DNA from: Actinomycetota bacterium
GTDB lineage: Bacteria; Actinomycetota; UBA4738; HRBIN12
Direction: 5' to 3'
DNA: 64,000 bases
Assembly: GCA_040881665.1 (NCBI GenBank)
Contig: JBBECT010000004.1
Span: forward strand, 754,303 to 818,302
How positions within the stretch are numbered: position 1 is the first letter of the stretch; every line of letters begins with the position of its first letter. The notes below the pieces were generated by a model. That model was not told the DNA's origin. It ran no database searches and worked only from the letters and a program-made list of their open reading frames with translations. This document shows, piece after piece, positions 34,287-42,219 of this stretch. Both the position numbers and the translations under genes were made by a program.

Positions 34287-35615
34287 TCAGGGCACGTACG
34301 ACAGGAGGTTCTGTCCTACGCGCTCGTTCGCATACGCCGTTCCCGCGAAGTCACCCGATCTCGGCCCCCACGCGTAGATCGGCACCGGGGCGCCGGTGTG
34401 GTCGCCCTCATCGGTGCCGCTCAACTCCCATCCGACCTTGAAGCGGGCGGCGAGCACGTCCGCGATACCCATCTCCTTGTTCGCTGCGATGAGGTTGCGC
34501 TCCGCGTTCGTGAGGTTGGTGATGCCGGCGTAGGTTGCGAGCGTCGCATCGATCGACGCCCCGTGCTTGATCGCCCCCCACATCCACTCCGTCGAGGCGG
34601 TCTGGCCACGGAGCCCGGCCGCGTTCGTCTTGTTGTTGACGACCAGGCCGCCCGTCTCGTGATCCGCCGTCACCACGATCAGGGTGTCGCTGCGGTTCTT
34701 GGCCCAGTCGTACGCCGCCTTGATGGCGGTGTCGAAGGCGAGCATCTCCGCCGCGGTCCACGCGCCGTCACGCGAGTGGCCCGCCCAGTCGATCTGTCCA
34801 GCCTCCACCATCAGGAAGAAGCCGTCGGGATCGGCCGACAGTACCTCGATCGCCGCTCTCGTCCCATCCGCGATCGTTGGGTGCTTGCCGACGGCGCCCT
34901 CTTCCTCGCGGTCGATCGCATACGCCATGGTCTGCGTGCCGATCAGCCCGTACATGGGCCCGGCGCCCGGACCGGCCGCATATGCGTTCAGCTCGCTCAC
35001 GTTGTTCACGTACGTGACGCCGGGCTGGTTCTCGAGGGGAGCCACCGCTCCGCCTCCGCGCCCTCCGAGCAGGAACTCGGTGCCCTGCTCGTGCATCTGC
35101 CGGGCGACCTCTTCATCCTCCCCCCGGTCGGTCACGTGCGCGGCGAAGGCGCCGGCAGTGGCGTCGGGCAGGTCGCCGGTGCTGAACAGGCCGGTCGCCT
35201 TGCCTCGATCCTCGGAGCGTTCCAGGACCGACTCGACAGCCGTCGGTTCGGGCTCGGTCGGGATCATCGACAACCACCCGTTGTTGGTCTCGTGTCCCGT
35301 CGCCAGCGCCGTCGCGCCCGCGGCCGAGTCGGTCACACCCTCCAACGAATCGGTGTTCAAGGACCCGACCGCACCCCAGGGGATGCCGTCGATGAACAGG
35401 GCCGAGCCCTTCACGCGGCGCCCGATCTCAACCTGTTCTGGGCCCATGCCGTCGCCGATGAACAGGATGACGTTCTTCGGGTTGGCGCTCGGCTGCGGTT
35501 TCGGTGGCTTGCCGGCCGCGGGCGAGGACGTGAGGGCGAGCGCGAGCGCGCTCGTGGTCGTTACAGCAGCGATGGTGGTGACGAACCGCTTCCGCCTGCC
35601 TTCGACGTGTGCCAT
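34287..35615 (-). CDS. Secreted alkaline phosphatase (PhoA/PhoB-type fold)
   Basis: A 442-residue exported enzyme. It has a Tat/Sec-like signal (residues 1–35, with RRKRF then a hydrophobic run and SSPAAG), then a metal motif NVILFIGDGMG (Asp55), the phosphoserine nucleophile Ser97 in VTDSAAGATALATG, the second metal set VEAGQIDWAGH, and VVTADHETGGL near residue 315. All metal and catalytic residues of the PF00245 family are present. It hydrolyses phosphomonoesters outside the cell, giving phosphate. The ATG at 35615 follows GGGGAGGAGATC. It is next to the metallophosphoesterase in the same direction, each with its own PhoP-like promoter. Confidence 0.93.
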   Translation of the reverse strand: MAHVEGRRKRFVTTIAAVTTTSALALALTSSPAAGKPPKPQPSANPKNVILFIGDGMGPEQVEIGRRVKGSALFIDGIPWGAVGSLNTDSLEGVTDSAAGATALATGHETNNGWLSMIPTEPEPTAVESVLERSEDRGKATGLFSTGDLPDATAGAFAAHVTDRGEDEEVARQMHEQGTEFLLGGRGGGAVAPLENQPGVTYVNNVSELNAYAAGPGAGPMYGLIGTQTMAYAIDREEEGAVGKHPTIADGTRAAIEVLSADPDGFFLMVEAGQIDWAGHSRDGAWTAAEMLAFDTAIKAAYDWAKNRSDTLIVVTADHETGGLVVNNKTNAAGLRGQTASTEWMWGAIKHGASIDATLATYAGITNLTNAERNLIAANKEMGIADVLAARFKVGWELSGTDEGDHTGAPVPIYAWGPRSGDFAGTAYANERVGQNLLSYVP

Positions 35616-35631
35616 CGAGTGATCTCCTCCC

Positions 35632-35700
35632 CTGTCGGATGCGCCCTGTCGGATGCGACAGGACCGTACGACAGAGAGGCCTCTGCGGTCAACGGTTAAC
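35632..35700 (-). promoter_or_regulatory. Alkaline phosphatase promoter with PhoP-like boxes
   Basis: On the minus strand GTTAACC and GTTGACC are adjacent (35700–35687). TTGACC (35692–35687) is a -35, followed after exactly 18 bases by TACGGT (35668–35663). Between this and the start codon there are two tandem copies of a 13-base unit CTGTCGGATGCGC-like sequence (about 35632–35657, plus strand). The remaining DNA up to 35936 holds no gene that I can support. Confidence 0.5.
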
Positions 35701-35936
35701 AGTCTGCAGCGCCCGCGCACAACTCACTGGCGTCCGCGGTATCCCACGCTCGTGGAATGATGATCGACCCGTCGGTCAGCTCCGGACGAGGCAGCTCAAG
35801 CGCATCCCGCTGGGTCCACGGGATGGGTCTAGAAGCCCGAAGGCGGTTCCTCGTTATCGCGATCGGAGCGAGGAGCGAGAGGTCGCATCCTCGTGCCGGG
35901 GTGGAACGCTCGCGAACTCGAACGCGGGAGAGAACG

Positions 35937-35968
35937 ACACGTTCATGGCCTACCGGCCATGAACGTGT
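35937..35968 (-). terminator. 14-bp perfect hairpin after tRNA-Asp
   Basis: ACACGTTCATGGCC and GGCCATGAACGTGT pair perfectly over 14 bases with a TACC loop. It lies seven bases beyond the 3' end of tRNA-Asp on the minus strand, where a terminator of the Glu–Asp transcript is expected. No T-run follows. Because it also marks the inferred right border of the accessory region, a junction-related inverted repeat is an alternative. Confidence 0.5.
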
Positions 35969-35974
35969 ACTGAG

Positions 35975-36050
35975 CGCGCCCGACGGGCTTCGATCCCGCG
36001 ATTTCCGCCTTGACAGGGCGGTGAGGACGGCCAGACTCCTCTACGGGCGC
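35975..36050 (-). tRNA. tRNA-Asp (GTC), divergent
   Basis: The cloverleaf is complete: acceptor GCGCCCG/CGGGCGC, D arm GAGG…CCTC with an 11-base loop, anticodon arm CCGCC-CTGTCAA-GGCGG with anticodon GTC, variable AAATC, T arm GCGGG-ATCGAAG-CCCGT (one G–T pair), and discriminator G as for Asp. The T loop has A at position 54 in place of the near-universal T. CCA is not encoded. It lies 21 bases after tRNA-Glu and is co-oriented with it. Confidence 0.82.
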
Positions 36051-36071
36051 ATGTTCTGTCGTTGTTGTCCG

Positions 36072-36144
36072 TGCCCCCAACGGGGTTCGAACCCGTGTCT
36101 CCGCCTTGAAAGGGCGACATCCTAGGCCACTGGACGATGGGGGC
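36072..36144 (-). tRNA. tRNA-Glu (TTC)
   Basis: Minus-strand cloverleaf: acceptor GCCCCCA/TGGGGGC, D arm GTCC…GGAT, anticodon arm TCGCC-CTTTCAA-GGCGG with anticodon TTC, T arm ACGGG-TTCGAAC-CCCGT, discriminator A, no encoded CCA. It is first in a Glu–Asp pair. Confidence 0.95.
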
Positions 36145-36264
36145 AGAAGACTGCTCCGACGGCCCCGGGCCCGGGGGCAGCCGACCGAGTATAGACCTTG
36201 GACCCTTGGCCTCCCCGTGCCCGCGTCGGGTCAAGGGGGGTCGGCTCGTGTCGATGACCCGAGC

Positions 36265-36432
36265 ATGCGCGCGCTGCTGGAGTTCCTGGGCCTGGTCGAG
36301 CCCGAACGTGGACGGCGTGATCCGGTGGCGCTCCCGGCCTGGACGCCGGCCGTCCTTCTCGGCGTGGCGCTGGTTCTCGCGCTGCTCGCGGCCTACTGGG
36401 TGCGCGGGCTCGTGCTGCTGCTATTCCCGTAG
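36265..36432 (+). CDS. Small single-helix membrane protein
   Basis: A 55-residue protein starting MRALLEFLGLVEPERGRRDP. A short soluble N-terminal part is followed by one long hydrophobic helix (residues about 30–50, VLLGVALVLALLAAYWV) and LLLFP. Its function is unknown. Codon use is GC3-rich as for neighbours. The 3' end overlaps the convergent DUF192 gene by 40 bases. Its size and lack of a known family make it a moderate call. Confidence 0.55.
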   Translation: MRALLEFLGLVEPERGRRDPVALPAWTPAVLLGVALVLALLAAYWVRGLVLLLFP

Positions 36433-36797
36433 CCGGCGGTCGCGTGCCGGTCGGACCAGGGAGCGACGCCTTCGACCGCATCGAGCGCCGAACCGTCGGG
36501 CAGCTCGACGGACGGCGCACACTCGAGCACGTGGCGCGCGCCGGGTGCCGACCACGCGATCCGCCCCGGAGCCAGCTCGCGCGTGCGCACGACCACGCCG
36601 CCGTCGTCGAGCCACGCGGCGAGGATCGGGAACCGCATGCCCACCGTGTGGATCGAGCGCGCGCCGGGGATCAGCAGGGCATGGTCCGGGGCCAGGCGAT
36701 CGCGACCGAGGAGACCACGTGTGCGTTCGCGCGGGGTCGTGGCCACGGCCACGCGGAGCCGGGAACCACCCGGGGTGCGGAGGACGATCCGTTCCAT
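36393..36797 (-). CDS. DUF192 family protein
   Basis: A 134-residue protein with the DUF192 (PF02643) pattern: an opening strand, then TPRERTRGLLGRDRLAPDHAL, LLIPGARSIHTVGMRFPILA with the conserved H-T-x-G-M, and a C-terminal VLECAPSVEL strand corresponding to VLEVPAG. Family members are small beta-rich proteins of unknown function. There is no signal peptide here, although many relatives are exported. It lies next to a VOC gene in the same direction. Confidence 0.85.
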   Translation of the reverse strand: MERIVLRTPGGSRLRVAVATTPRERTRGLLGRDRLAPDHALLIPGARSIHTVGMRFPILAAWLDDGGVVVRTRELAPGRIAWSAPGARHVLECAPSVELPDGSALDAVEGVAPWSDRHATAGYGNSSSTSPRTQ

Positions 36798-36837
36798 CGG
36801 ACGACCCTACGCGCGGCCACCGACACGCCCGATCCGG

Positions 36838-37275
36838 TCAGGGGATCGTGAGCTGTCCCTGTTCGTCTAGAGGGAAGCCGGGGTTGTAGGCGACCTCCCA
36901 AGCGTGGCCGTCCGGGTCGGCGAAGTACCCGGAGAACCCGTCGAACTCGGGCGCGTGGTGACCGGGTCGGATGATGCTCCCGCCGGCGCGTTCCGCGGTC
37001 GCGAGAGCCTCGGTCGCTTCCTCGGCGCTGCGCTCGTTGATCGCGAGCGTCACGCCGCCGAACGCGCCGCGAGCCGCGCCGGCCAGTCCCGCGTCGGCCG
37101 CGAGAGCATCGGAGCCGAACAGCCCGAGGTAGGTCCCGCCGGTGTCGAACCACACGATCGTTCCCTCGATCGAGGACGAGCAGCGACGCCATCCGAGGGC
37201 TGCGTAGAAGGCGGTCGACCGCGCGAGGTCGGCGACCCCGAGGGTGACGATGTTGATGCGTGCCGGAACACTCAT
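36838..37275 (-). CDS. VOC (glyoxalase-like) protein
   Basis: A 145-residue vicinal-oxygen-chelate protein: INIVTLGVADLARSTAFYAA at the start, LGLFGSDALA in the middle, and SGYFADPDGHAWEVAYNP at the end, a classic second-module motif. Its ATG at 37275 has GGAGGGG upstream. Function is unknown; relatives include lactoylglutathione-lyase-like proteins. It is one of several VOC genes in this window and is not similar enough to the one at 17156 to be a recent duplicate. Confidence 0.88.
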   Translation of the reverse strand: MSVPARINIVTLGVADLARSTAFYAALGWRRCSSSIEGTIVWFDTGGTYLGLFGSDALAADAGLAGAARGAFGGVTLAINERSAEEATEALATAERAGGSIIRPGHHAPEFDGFSGYFADPDGHAWEVAYNPGFPLDEQGQLTIP

Positions 37276-37432
37276 CCGAACCCCTCCTGTCGGACCGGCT
37301 GCGAGCCCGATCGGCCTGCGGCGCCGACCGTAGGCTAGCCCGAGTCGACGACAGGACACGCAGCGCGACCTCCCCCGGGAGCCGCTCGGCCCATGCTATG
37401 AACAGGCAGGATCCGAGCCCGAAGGGGGAGAC

Positions 37433-37861
37433 ATGTCCGTGTCCGTTGCTCGCCGTCCCGGTGTCGTCACGTTCATCGGGATCATCCTCTATATCCAGGC
37501 GATCCTCGCCGTGGTTGCAGGGGTGGTCATGCTCGCGTTCAAGGATCGCATCAGCGACGCGCTCGAGCAGGGCGCCACCGCGTTGTCGAACGACTCGGTG
37601 CTCGTGTCGGGCATCGTGGAGCTGGTCGTCGCTGTCCTGCTGTTCGCGGTCGCGGCCGGGATCATGCGCGGGAGCCGCGGCTGGCGGGCCTTCGTCGGCG
37701 TTGTCGAGGCGGTCCGGATGGCGTCCGCGCTGTTCCTGATGATCTGGCACCACTCCGGTGGGATCGTCACGTCCGGTTTCGTCACGATCTTGATCGGTGT
37801 GTTCGTCCTGTGGGCTCTGTACGTGCACCCGGCCTCCGAGGAGTACTTCGAAAGCTCGTAG
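37433..37861 (+). CDS. Small four-helix membrane protein
   Basis: A 142-residue membrane protein with helices at about residues 10–33, 57–77, 83–105 and 110–132. A TFIGIILYIQAILAVVAGV start and an ALYVHPAS ending recall the DUF7144-type proteins such as the one at 26569, but the middle differs. Function is unknown. The ATG follows AGGGGGAGAC. It is followed by an EamA transporter in the same direction. Confidence 0.78.
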   Translation: MSVSVARRPGVVTFIGIILYIQAILAVVAGVVMLAFKDRISDALEQGATALSNDSVLVSGIVELVVAVLLFAVAAGIMRGSRGWRAFVGVVEAVRMASALFLMIWHHSGGIVTSGFVTILIGVFVLWALYVHPASEEYFESS

Positions 37862-37941
37862 CGGTTCCGGCACCATCCGAGGGCCCGGAGCGCTCATGTG
37901 CTCCGGGCCTTCGTGCGTTCCGGACCGGGTAGCCTGCCGCG

Positions 37942-38829
37942 ATGCTCCCGTTGCTGCTCGCGCTCGGCTCGGGACTGGCCTGGGGGTCGGCCGACTTCGT
38001 CGGCGGCCTGATGACCAAGCGTCTGGCTCCGACCACCGTGCTGGTCGTCTCGCAGACGGCGGGTCTCGCCTTCATGGTCGCGCTCGTCGTCGCGCTCGGC
38101 GAGCCGATGCCCGAGACGCACTTCCTCGCGTACGGCCTGATCGCGGGGCTCGCGGGGGCGGTCGGGCTCGCGGCGCTGTACAAGGGACTGGCGGTCGGAC
38201 GGATGAGCATCGTCGCCCCGATCGCGGCGCTGTCGGGCGCGGTTCCGGTGGCGGCCGGGTTCCTGCAGGGGGAGCGCCCTGCGGGACTGCAGCTCGCGGG
38301 GATGGCGCTGGCGGGAGCCGGCGTGCTCCTTGCGGCGCGCGCTTCCGAGCCCGATGTCGCGACGCCCGGCGGGGCGGGTCCGGCGGTCGTCGCGGATGGA
38401 GCCGTACCGCGGAAGGGGGTCTCGGGGGTCGCGTATGGGCTGACCGCGGCACTGTTCCTCGGGCTGCTCGTGACCTTCCTCGATGCCTCCGGCGAGGGGA
38501 ACCCCTACTGGGCGTCGTTCATGGTGCGCTGTGCATCGGTGCCGCTGTTCGCGATCGCGTGGTTCCTGCGGCGGGAACGAGGCCGCAGGCCGACGGTGCG
38601 GGAGCTGTGGGTCCTGGCGGTCGTCGGTCTGTTCGACAACGGCGCGAACGTGACGTTCGCGATCGCCGCGAGTCAGGGATTGCTCGCCGTCGTGTCGGTC
38701 CTCGGCTCGCTGTATCCCGTGTCGACGGTGCTCCTCGCGCGGTTCGTGTTGCACGAGCGGCTCGCGCCGCTACAGACGGCCGGTGTCGCGAGCGCGTTCG
38801 CCGGCGTCGCGCTGATCGCCTTGGGGTAG
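37942..38829 (+). CDS. EamA/DMT-family transporter
   Basis: A 295-residue membrane protein with ten predicted helices in two EamA halves. Half one has GSGLAWGSADFVGGLM…AALYKGLAVGRMSIVAPIAAL. Half two has LFDNGANVTFAIAASQGLLAVVSVLGSLYPVSTVLLARFVLHERL, the usual DMT signature. Such proteins export amino acids, nucleosides or other metabolites. The substrate cannot be told from sequence. No partner gene is evident. Confidence 0.88.
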   Translation: MLPLLLALGSGLAWGSADFVGGLMTKRLAPTTVLVVSQTAGLAFMVALVVALGEPMPETHFLAYGLIAGLAGAVGLAALYKGLAVGRMSIVAPIAALSGAVPVAAGFLQGERPAGLQLAGMALAGAGVLLAARASEPDVATPGGAGPAVVADGAVPRKGVSGVAYGLTAALFLGLLVTFLDASGEGNPYWASFMVRCASVPLFAIAWFLRRERGRRPTVRELWVLAVVGLFDNGANVTFAIAASQGLLAVVSVLGSLYPVSTVLLARFVLHERLAPLQTAGVASAFAGVALIALG

Positions 38830-38878
38830 CCGGGTGTGGTAGCGGCGCGTAGGGTTGCGCTCCGAGGGGGTGGGCGGA

Positions 38879-39430
38879 GTGGAGCGGGTTGCAGCGCCGG
38901 GTGTTCGACGGGCCGGGGCGGTCGTCGCCGGCGTGGTGGTGCTCGGCGCCTTCGGGGCCGCCGCATGCGGGCTCGCGGTGCCGGGCGTGCCGCGACCGCT
39001 CGTTCCTGGTTCCTCCTCGTCTCCCGCGGACGAGACTGTCCAGGACTGTCGTCGTGAGAAGGCGGAGCTGTACGCGATCTTCCGGCGCGCCTCGCGCGTG
39101 GCGTCCTCGACCGTCGACCCGGCGGATCCACTCCGCAGGAACATCCGTGCTCTGGCCCGCGAGGAGCGGGAGCTCGCGGTCCTCGTCCGTCGTCTCGGCC
39201 GGGTCGAGGTCGGTCCCCGGCTCCAGGGGATCCTCGAGCTCGAGCGGTCGTGGCTCGGTCTGCTCCACGAGAGCGCCGAGGGATTCCTCGCGGCGTATCG
39301 AAGTCCCGGGGGAGGGGGCTATGTCCGGGCGCTCCGGCTCCACGGACGTGCGAACGAGCTACACACCCGGCTGAACCAAGAGCTTCCGTTCTTCGACCCG
39401 TGGACCTGCGCGGCCGAGGCCGGAGCATAG
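38879..39430 (+). CDS. Membrane-anchored or lipoprotein-like protein of unknown function
   Basis: A 183-residue protein with an N-terminal hydrophobic segment (AGAVVAGVVVLGAFGAAACG) that ends at a Cys, a weak lipobox, so it may be a lipoprotein. After a Ser/Pro linker the rest is helical (EKAELYAIFRRASRVASS, ERELAVLVRRLGRVEVGP, LERSWLGLLHESAEGFL). I do not recognise a family. The GTG at 38879 is preferred because of the G-rich ribosome site before it; a TTG eight codons upstream is possible. Confidence 0.6.
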   Translation: MERVAAPGVRRAGAVVAGVVVLGAFGAAACGLAVPGVPRPLVPGSSSSPADETVQDCRREKAELYAIFRRASRVASSTVDPADPLRRNIRALAREERELAVLVRRLGRVEVGPRLQGILELERSWLGLLHESAEGFLAAYRSPGGGGYVRALRLHGRANELHTRLNQELPFFDPWTCAAEAGA

Positions 39431-39477
39431 TGCGATCGACAGCGTTCCGGATCGCCTCGCGGCCTTCCCGGAAGAGT

Positions 39478-41046
39478 TCACGCGGGGAACCCGGGGATGT
39501 CGGCGAACGGACAGGTTTCGGACGCTCGCTGGCGGAGTTGTGTTAGCACGTTGCCACCCGTTCCGATCGCATTGCGGAGTTGGGCGGGATCTGTGCGCAG
39601 GTTGTAGAACTCCTCCTCGCCCGTCGCGTACCGGACGTAGATGCGCTCGCTGCGGTGTCGGATCGCGAAGTACGAGGGTGCGTCCGGCTTTTCGAATCGG
39701 AACTCCACGTGCTCGATCAGGAACTCGTTGCGCAGCTGCTCACTCGGGTCGTCGAAGGTCGGGATCAGGGAACGGCCGTCGACGACCTGCGACATGTGTG
39801 TCCCCGCGAGGTCGGCGAGCGTCGGTGCGACATCGATATTGAGCGCGAGCGCTGAGGTCCGTTGCGCCGGTGCGATCCCCGCATCCCAACGGACGACCAT
39901 CGGGACGCGGATCGTCTCTTCGTAGGGAGCGAGCTTGTAGGTCCATCGATGTTCCCCGAGGCTCTGGCCGTTGTCCGAGGTGAACACGATGACGGTGTCG
40001 TGGAGCCGACCGCTCGCGTCCAGGGCGGCCAGGAGCTTGGCCACCGCTTCGTCCACCGCTTCCAGGGATTCGAGACGCATCCGACTGATTCGCTTGAAAC
40101 GCCGTGCTGAGGTGGATGGGAAGCGAGGCAGCTCGCGGATGTAGCCGGGCTTGTCGGCGACATTCGCCTCGTTGTACGCGTCACCCAGCGCGACCGGAAG
40201 GTCCGCGAAGATGCCTTCGTGGCGTAGGGCCGGCGTGCTCACTCCGTGTGGGGCATACGTGGCGAGGAGGAGAAAGAGCGGGGCATCGGCCGGCGCCACT
40301 TCGACGAATGCGATCGCTCGTTGGGCAAGGACATCCGTGGAGTAGTCGCCCGCCTCGCCCGCGTGGGCTTCCATCGTCGGAGCGACGGCATCGGCGGTGT
40401 CGGTGTCGACGACGAGCTCGTAGTCGAAGTATCGGCCGTTGACTTCGTTGAAGGCGACCCAGGAGTCCCAACCGGCGGGCACCGGCGTGTCAACCGCGTT
40501 GTTCAGGTACTTGCCGACTAGGCCCGTGTGGTAGCCGGCATCGTCGAGCACCGCGGCGATCGTCCTCGACTCGTTCCCATTGCTCAGGAACGCTGGATAG
40601 CCGCCCAATTCCCCTCCCTCGTCTCCATTCGTCCACACGCCGGTGTGGTGGGAGTACAGACCGGTCAACAGCGATGCGCGGGCCGGGCAGCACAGCGGAT
40701 TCGTGTTGAAGGCGCGCTCGAAGAGCAGACCGCGATCCACGAGCTCGGTTCTGACGGTGTCCATCTCGCGGAGCTCGTCCGCCCGTTGGTCGTCGGTCAG
40801 GATCACGACGATGTTCGGTCCTGCGGACTCCTGCGTCGGCGACGGCGAGGGGTCGGTCGGCGACGGCGAGGGGTCGGTCGGCGACGGCGAGGGGTCGAGG
40901 CCCAGTTGCGCGGGCTGCGGGGCGGCGGTCGCGGAGGAGCGATCGATCCGCGGCCCGACGGGCCAGGCGGCGGTCGCCGCGACGCCGAGCACGATCGACA
41001 GGGACGTGACGATGCCTGTGCGTCCCCAACCGCGGGGTGCCGACAC
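39478..41046 (-). CDS. Secreted sulfatase, copy 1
   Basis: A 522-residue exported sulfatase of the N-acetylglucosamine-6-sulfatase-like group. There is a signal anchor at residues 10–30, then a linker with three DPSPSPT units (residues 51–71). Metal aspartates are in VVILTDDQR (85–86). The formylglycine cysteine is Cys120 in LCCPARASLLTG, matching C-x-[AP]-x-R, so it needs formylglycine-generating enzyme, which is not in the window. A second metal pair is FTSDNGQSLGEH near residue 365. A paralogue with the same architecture lies at 50531. Confidence 0.92.
   Translation of the reverse strand: MSAPRGWGRTGIVTSLSIVLGVAATAAWPVGPRIDRSSATAAPQPAQLGLDPSPSPTDPSPSPTDPSPSPTQESAGPNIVVILTDDQRADELREMDTVRTELVDRGLLFERAFNTNPLCCPARASLLTGLYSHHTGVWTNGDEGGELGGYPAFLSNGNESRTIAAVLDDAGYHTGLVGKYLNNAVDTPVPAGWDSWVAFNEVNGRYFDYELVVDTDTADAVAPTMEAHAGEAGDYSTDVLAQRAIAFVEVAPADAPLFLLLATYAPHGVSTPALRHEGIFADLPVALGDAYNEANVADKPGYIRELPRFPSTSARRFKRISRMRLESLEAVDEAVAKLLAALDASGRLHDTVIVFTSDNGQSLGEHRWTYKLAPYEETIRVPMVVRWDAGIAPAQRTSALALNIDVAPTLADLAGTHMSQVVDGRSLIPTFDDPSEQLRNEFLIEHVEFRFEKPDAPSYFAIRHRSERIYVRYATGEEEFYNLRTDPAQLRNAIGTGGNVLTQLRQRASETCPFADIPGFPA
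40835..40897. repeat. Three tandem 21-bp repeats inside sulfatase linker
   Basis: The unit GTCGGCGACGGCGAGGGGTC plus one G occurs three times without a gap, encoding DPSPSPT three times on the minus strand. Perfect copies suggest recent slippage, so the number may vary between strains. It lies in the flexible linker between signal and catalytic domain. Confidence 0.85.
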
Positions 41047-41363
41047 GCGACTTCCCCCCGCGGGCAGCAGCGAACCGAAGGGTCGACCGTAGCATGGAAG
41101 TGGAACCGAGCGGAGGGCCCTGTTGTGCGAGCTGACCTTTGGATCCGAGCCGGGACGTTCAGCCTTCGGGCTGCGGGGCGGCGGAAGCCCTCGGTCGAGC
41201 TCTGGGAACCTAATGGGTTCCGAGCAGTCGAGGATTGTTTGTTGACGAGGCCAGACGCCCGGGTTGTGCTCTGCGCCATCGCGACCATATGGTGATGCAG
41301 CTGCCTATCCCGATGACTAGGCCGCCGCTGAGGCGGTCAGACTGGACTGCGAAGGAGATTGCC
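41047..41363. other. Gap of 317 bases: no gene seen
   Basis: This region separates the sulfatase start from the secreted protein at 41364, so it should hold two divergent promoters. A small hairpin GGAACC-TAAT-GGGTTCC is near 41206–41222, and TTGACG near 41241 could be a -35 for the plus-strand gene. I see no coding potential. Confidence 0.4.
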
Positions 41364-41960
41364 ATGAGATGGATCACCGCGTCGATCGTGCTGGCGCTGA
41401 TGACTCTCGGCGTGGCACCCGCACATGCCAACTCGCCTACCGGTCTCGAAACGGTGCAAGACGCCGACGACGTCGGCGAGAAGATGGTCGTCGATCTCAA
41501 GATGGTCCAGAGTCAGGTGTTCGGAATCGATGAGCCTGAAGGAACCTCTGCGTTCACCATCGAGGCGTGGGACGAGTTCTTCTTCACCGAGCTGTCCAGG
41601 ACCGGGAAGAACAGGCTGGAGGTCCTCTTGCAGTTGACGAATCAACATCCCGGACCCGACTTCGTCTTCAAGGTCTACGACGACGGGGACTTTGGATTGC
41701 GATGGCAGGCGGTTGACCTCGTGACGGGTCTTACGGTCACGAACGGAGACACGATCCACTCTCCTGGCGATCCCTTTTCGCTCATCGACTCGTTCTCCAT
41801 CGTCTACGACAACTCCATCATCCCCAAGGGAGACGGCTCGATCTTCAAGTGGAAGGTTCGGTCCGAACGGTACAGGAGACCTGCTGTGAATCCAGATCCG
41901 ATCAATGTGGACCTCGCACCCGACCAGGGGTGGGCTTTCCAGAACGGCGTGGTGAACTAG
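41364..41960 (+). CDS. Secreted protein of unknown function
   Basis: A 198-residue protein with a clear signal peptide (MRWITASIVLALMTLGVAPA, cleavage after HAN). The mature part is beta-rich and acidic (GEKMVVDLKMVQSQVFGIDE; LLQLTNQHPGPDFVFKVYDD; SFSIVYDNSIIPKGDGS) with no Cys and no known catalytic motif. The ATG follows GAAGGAGATTGCC. Lower GC than neighbours by eye. Probably extracellular; I do not recognise it. Confidence 0.7.
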   Translation: MRWITASIVLALMTLGVAPAHANSPTGLETVQDADDVGEKMVVDLKMVQSQVFGIDEPEGTSAFTIEAWDEFFFTELSRTGKNRLEVLLQLTNQHPGPDFVFKVYDDGDFGLRWQAVDLVTGLTVTNGDTIHSPGDPFSLIDSFSIVYDNSIIPKGDGSIFKWKVRSERYRRPAVNPDPINVDLAPDQGWAFQNGVVN

Positions 41961-42098
41961 GGACGAGACATCGGGCCCGTAGGAATGACCACCGTCGGGC
42001 GATCGAGGGGACGCGAAAAAGACCCGGCCGGTGCGTCTCTAAGCGCGGCCTTCCGCTCCTTACCGCCGCCGACCGCCGGTCAGCAGTTCTGCTGCGAC

Positions 42099-42116
42099 GG
42101 AGGCGGAAACGCCTCC
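42099..42116 (-). terminator. Hairpin after tRNA-Lys
   Basis: GGAGGCG-GAAA-CGCCTCC forms a seven-base-pair GC stem with a tetraloop, ten bases beyond the 3' end of tRNA-Lys. It could also serve the plus-strand secreted protein gene ending at 41960. No long T-run. Confidence 0.45.
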
Positions 42117-42126
42117 TTCAGTGGGG

Positions 42127-42201
42127 TGGGCCGGGCGGGATTCGAACCCACGACACGAGGGTTAAAAGCCCCCTGCTCTGACCAGGCTGAGCTACCGGCC
42201 C
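42127..42201 (-). tRNA. tRNA-Lys (TTT)
   Basis: Minus-strand cloverleaf: acceptor GGGCCGG/CCGGCCC, D arm GCTC…GAGC, anticodon arm GGGGG-CTTTTAA-CCCTC with one G–T pair and anticodon TTT, T arm GTGGG-TTCGAAT-CCCGC, discriminator A. CCA is not encoded in the genome. Confidence 0.95.
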
Positions 42202-42219
42202 CGGGAGGAGTCTAGAGAG

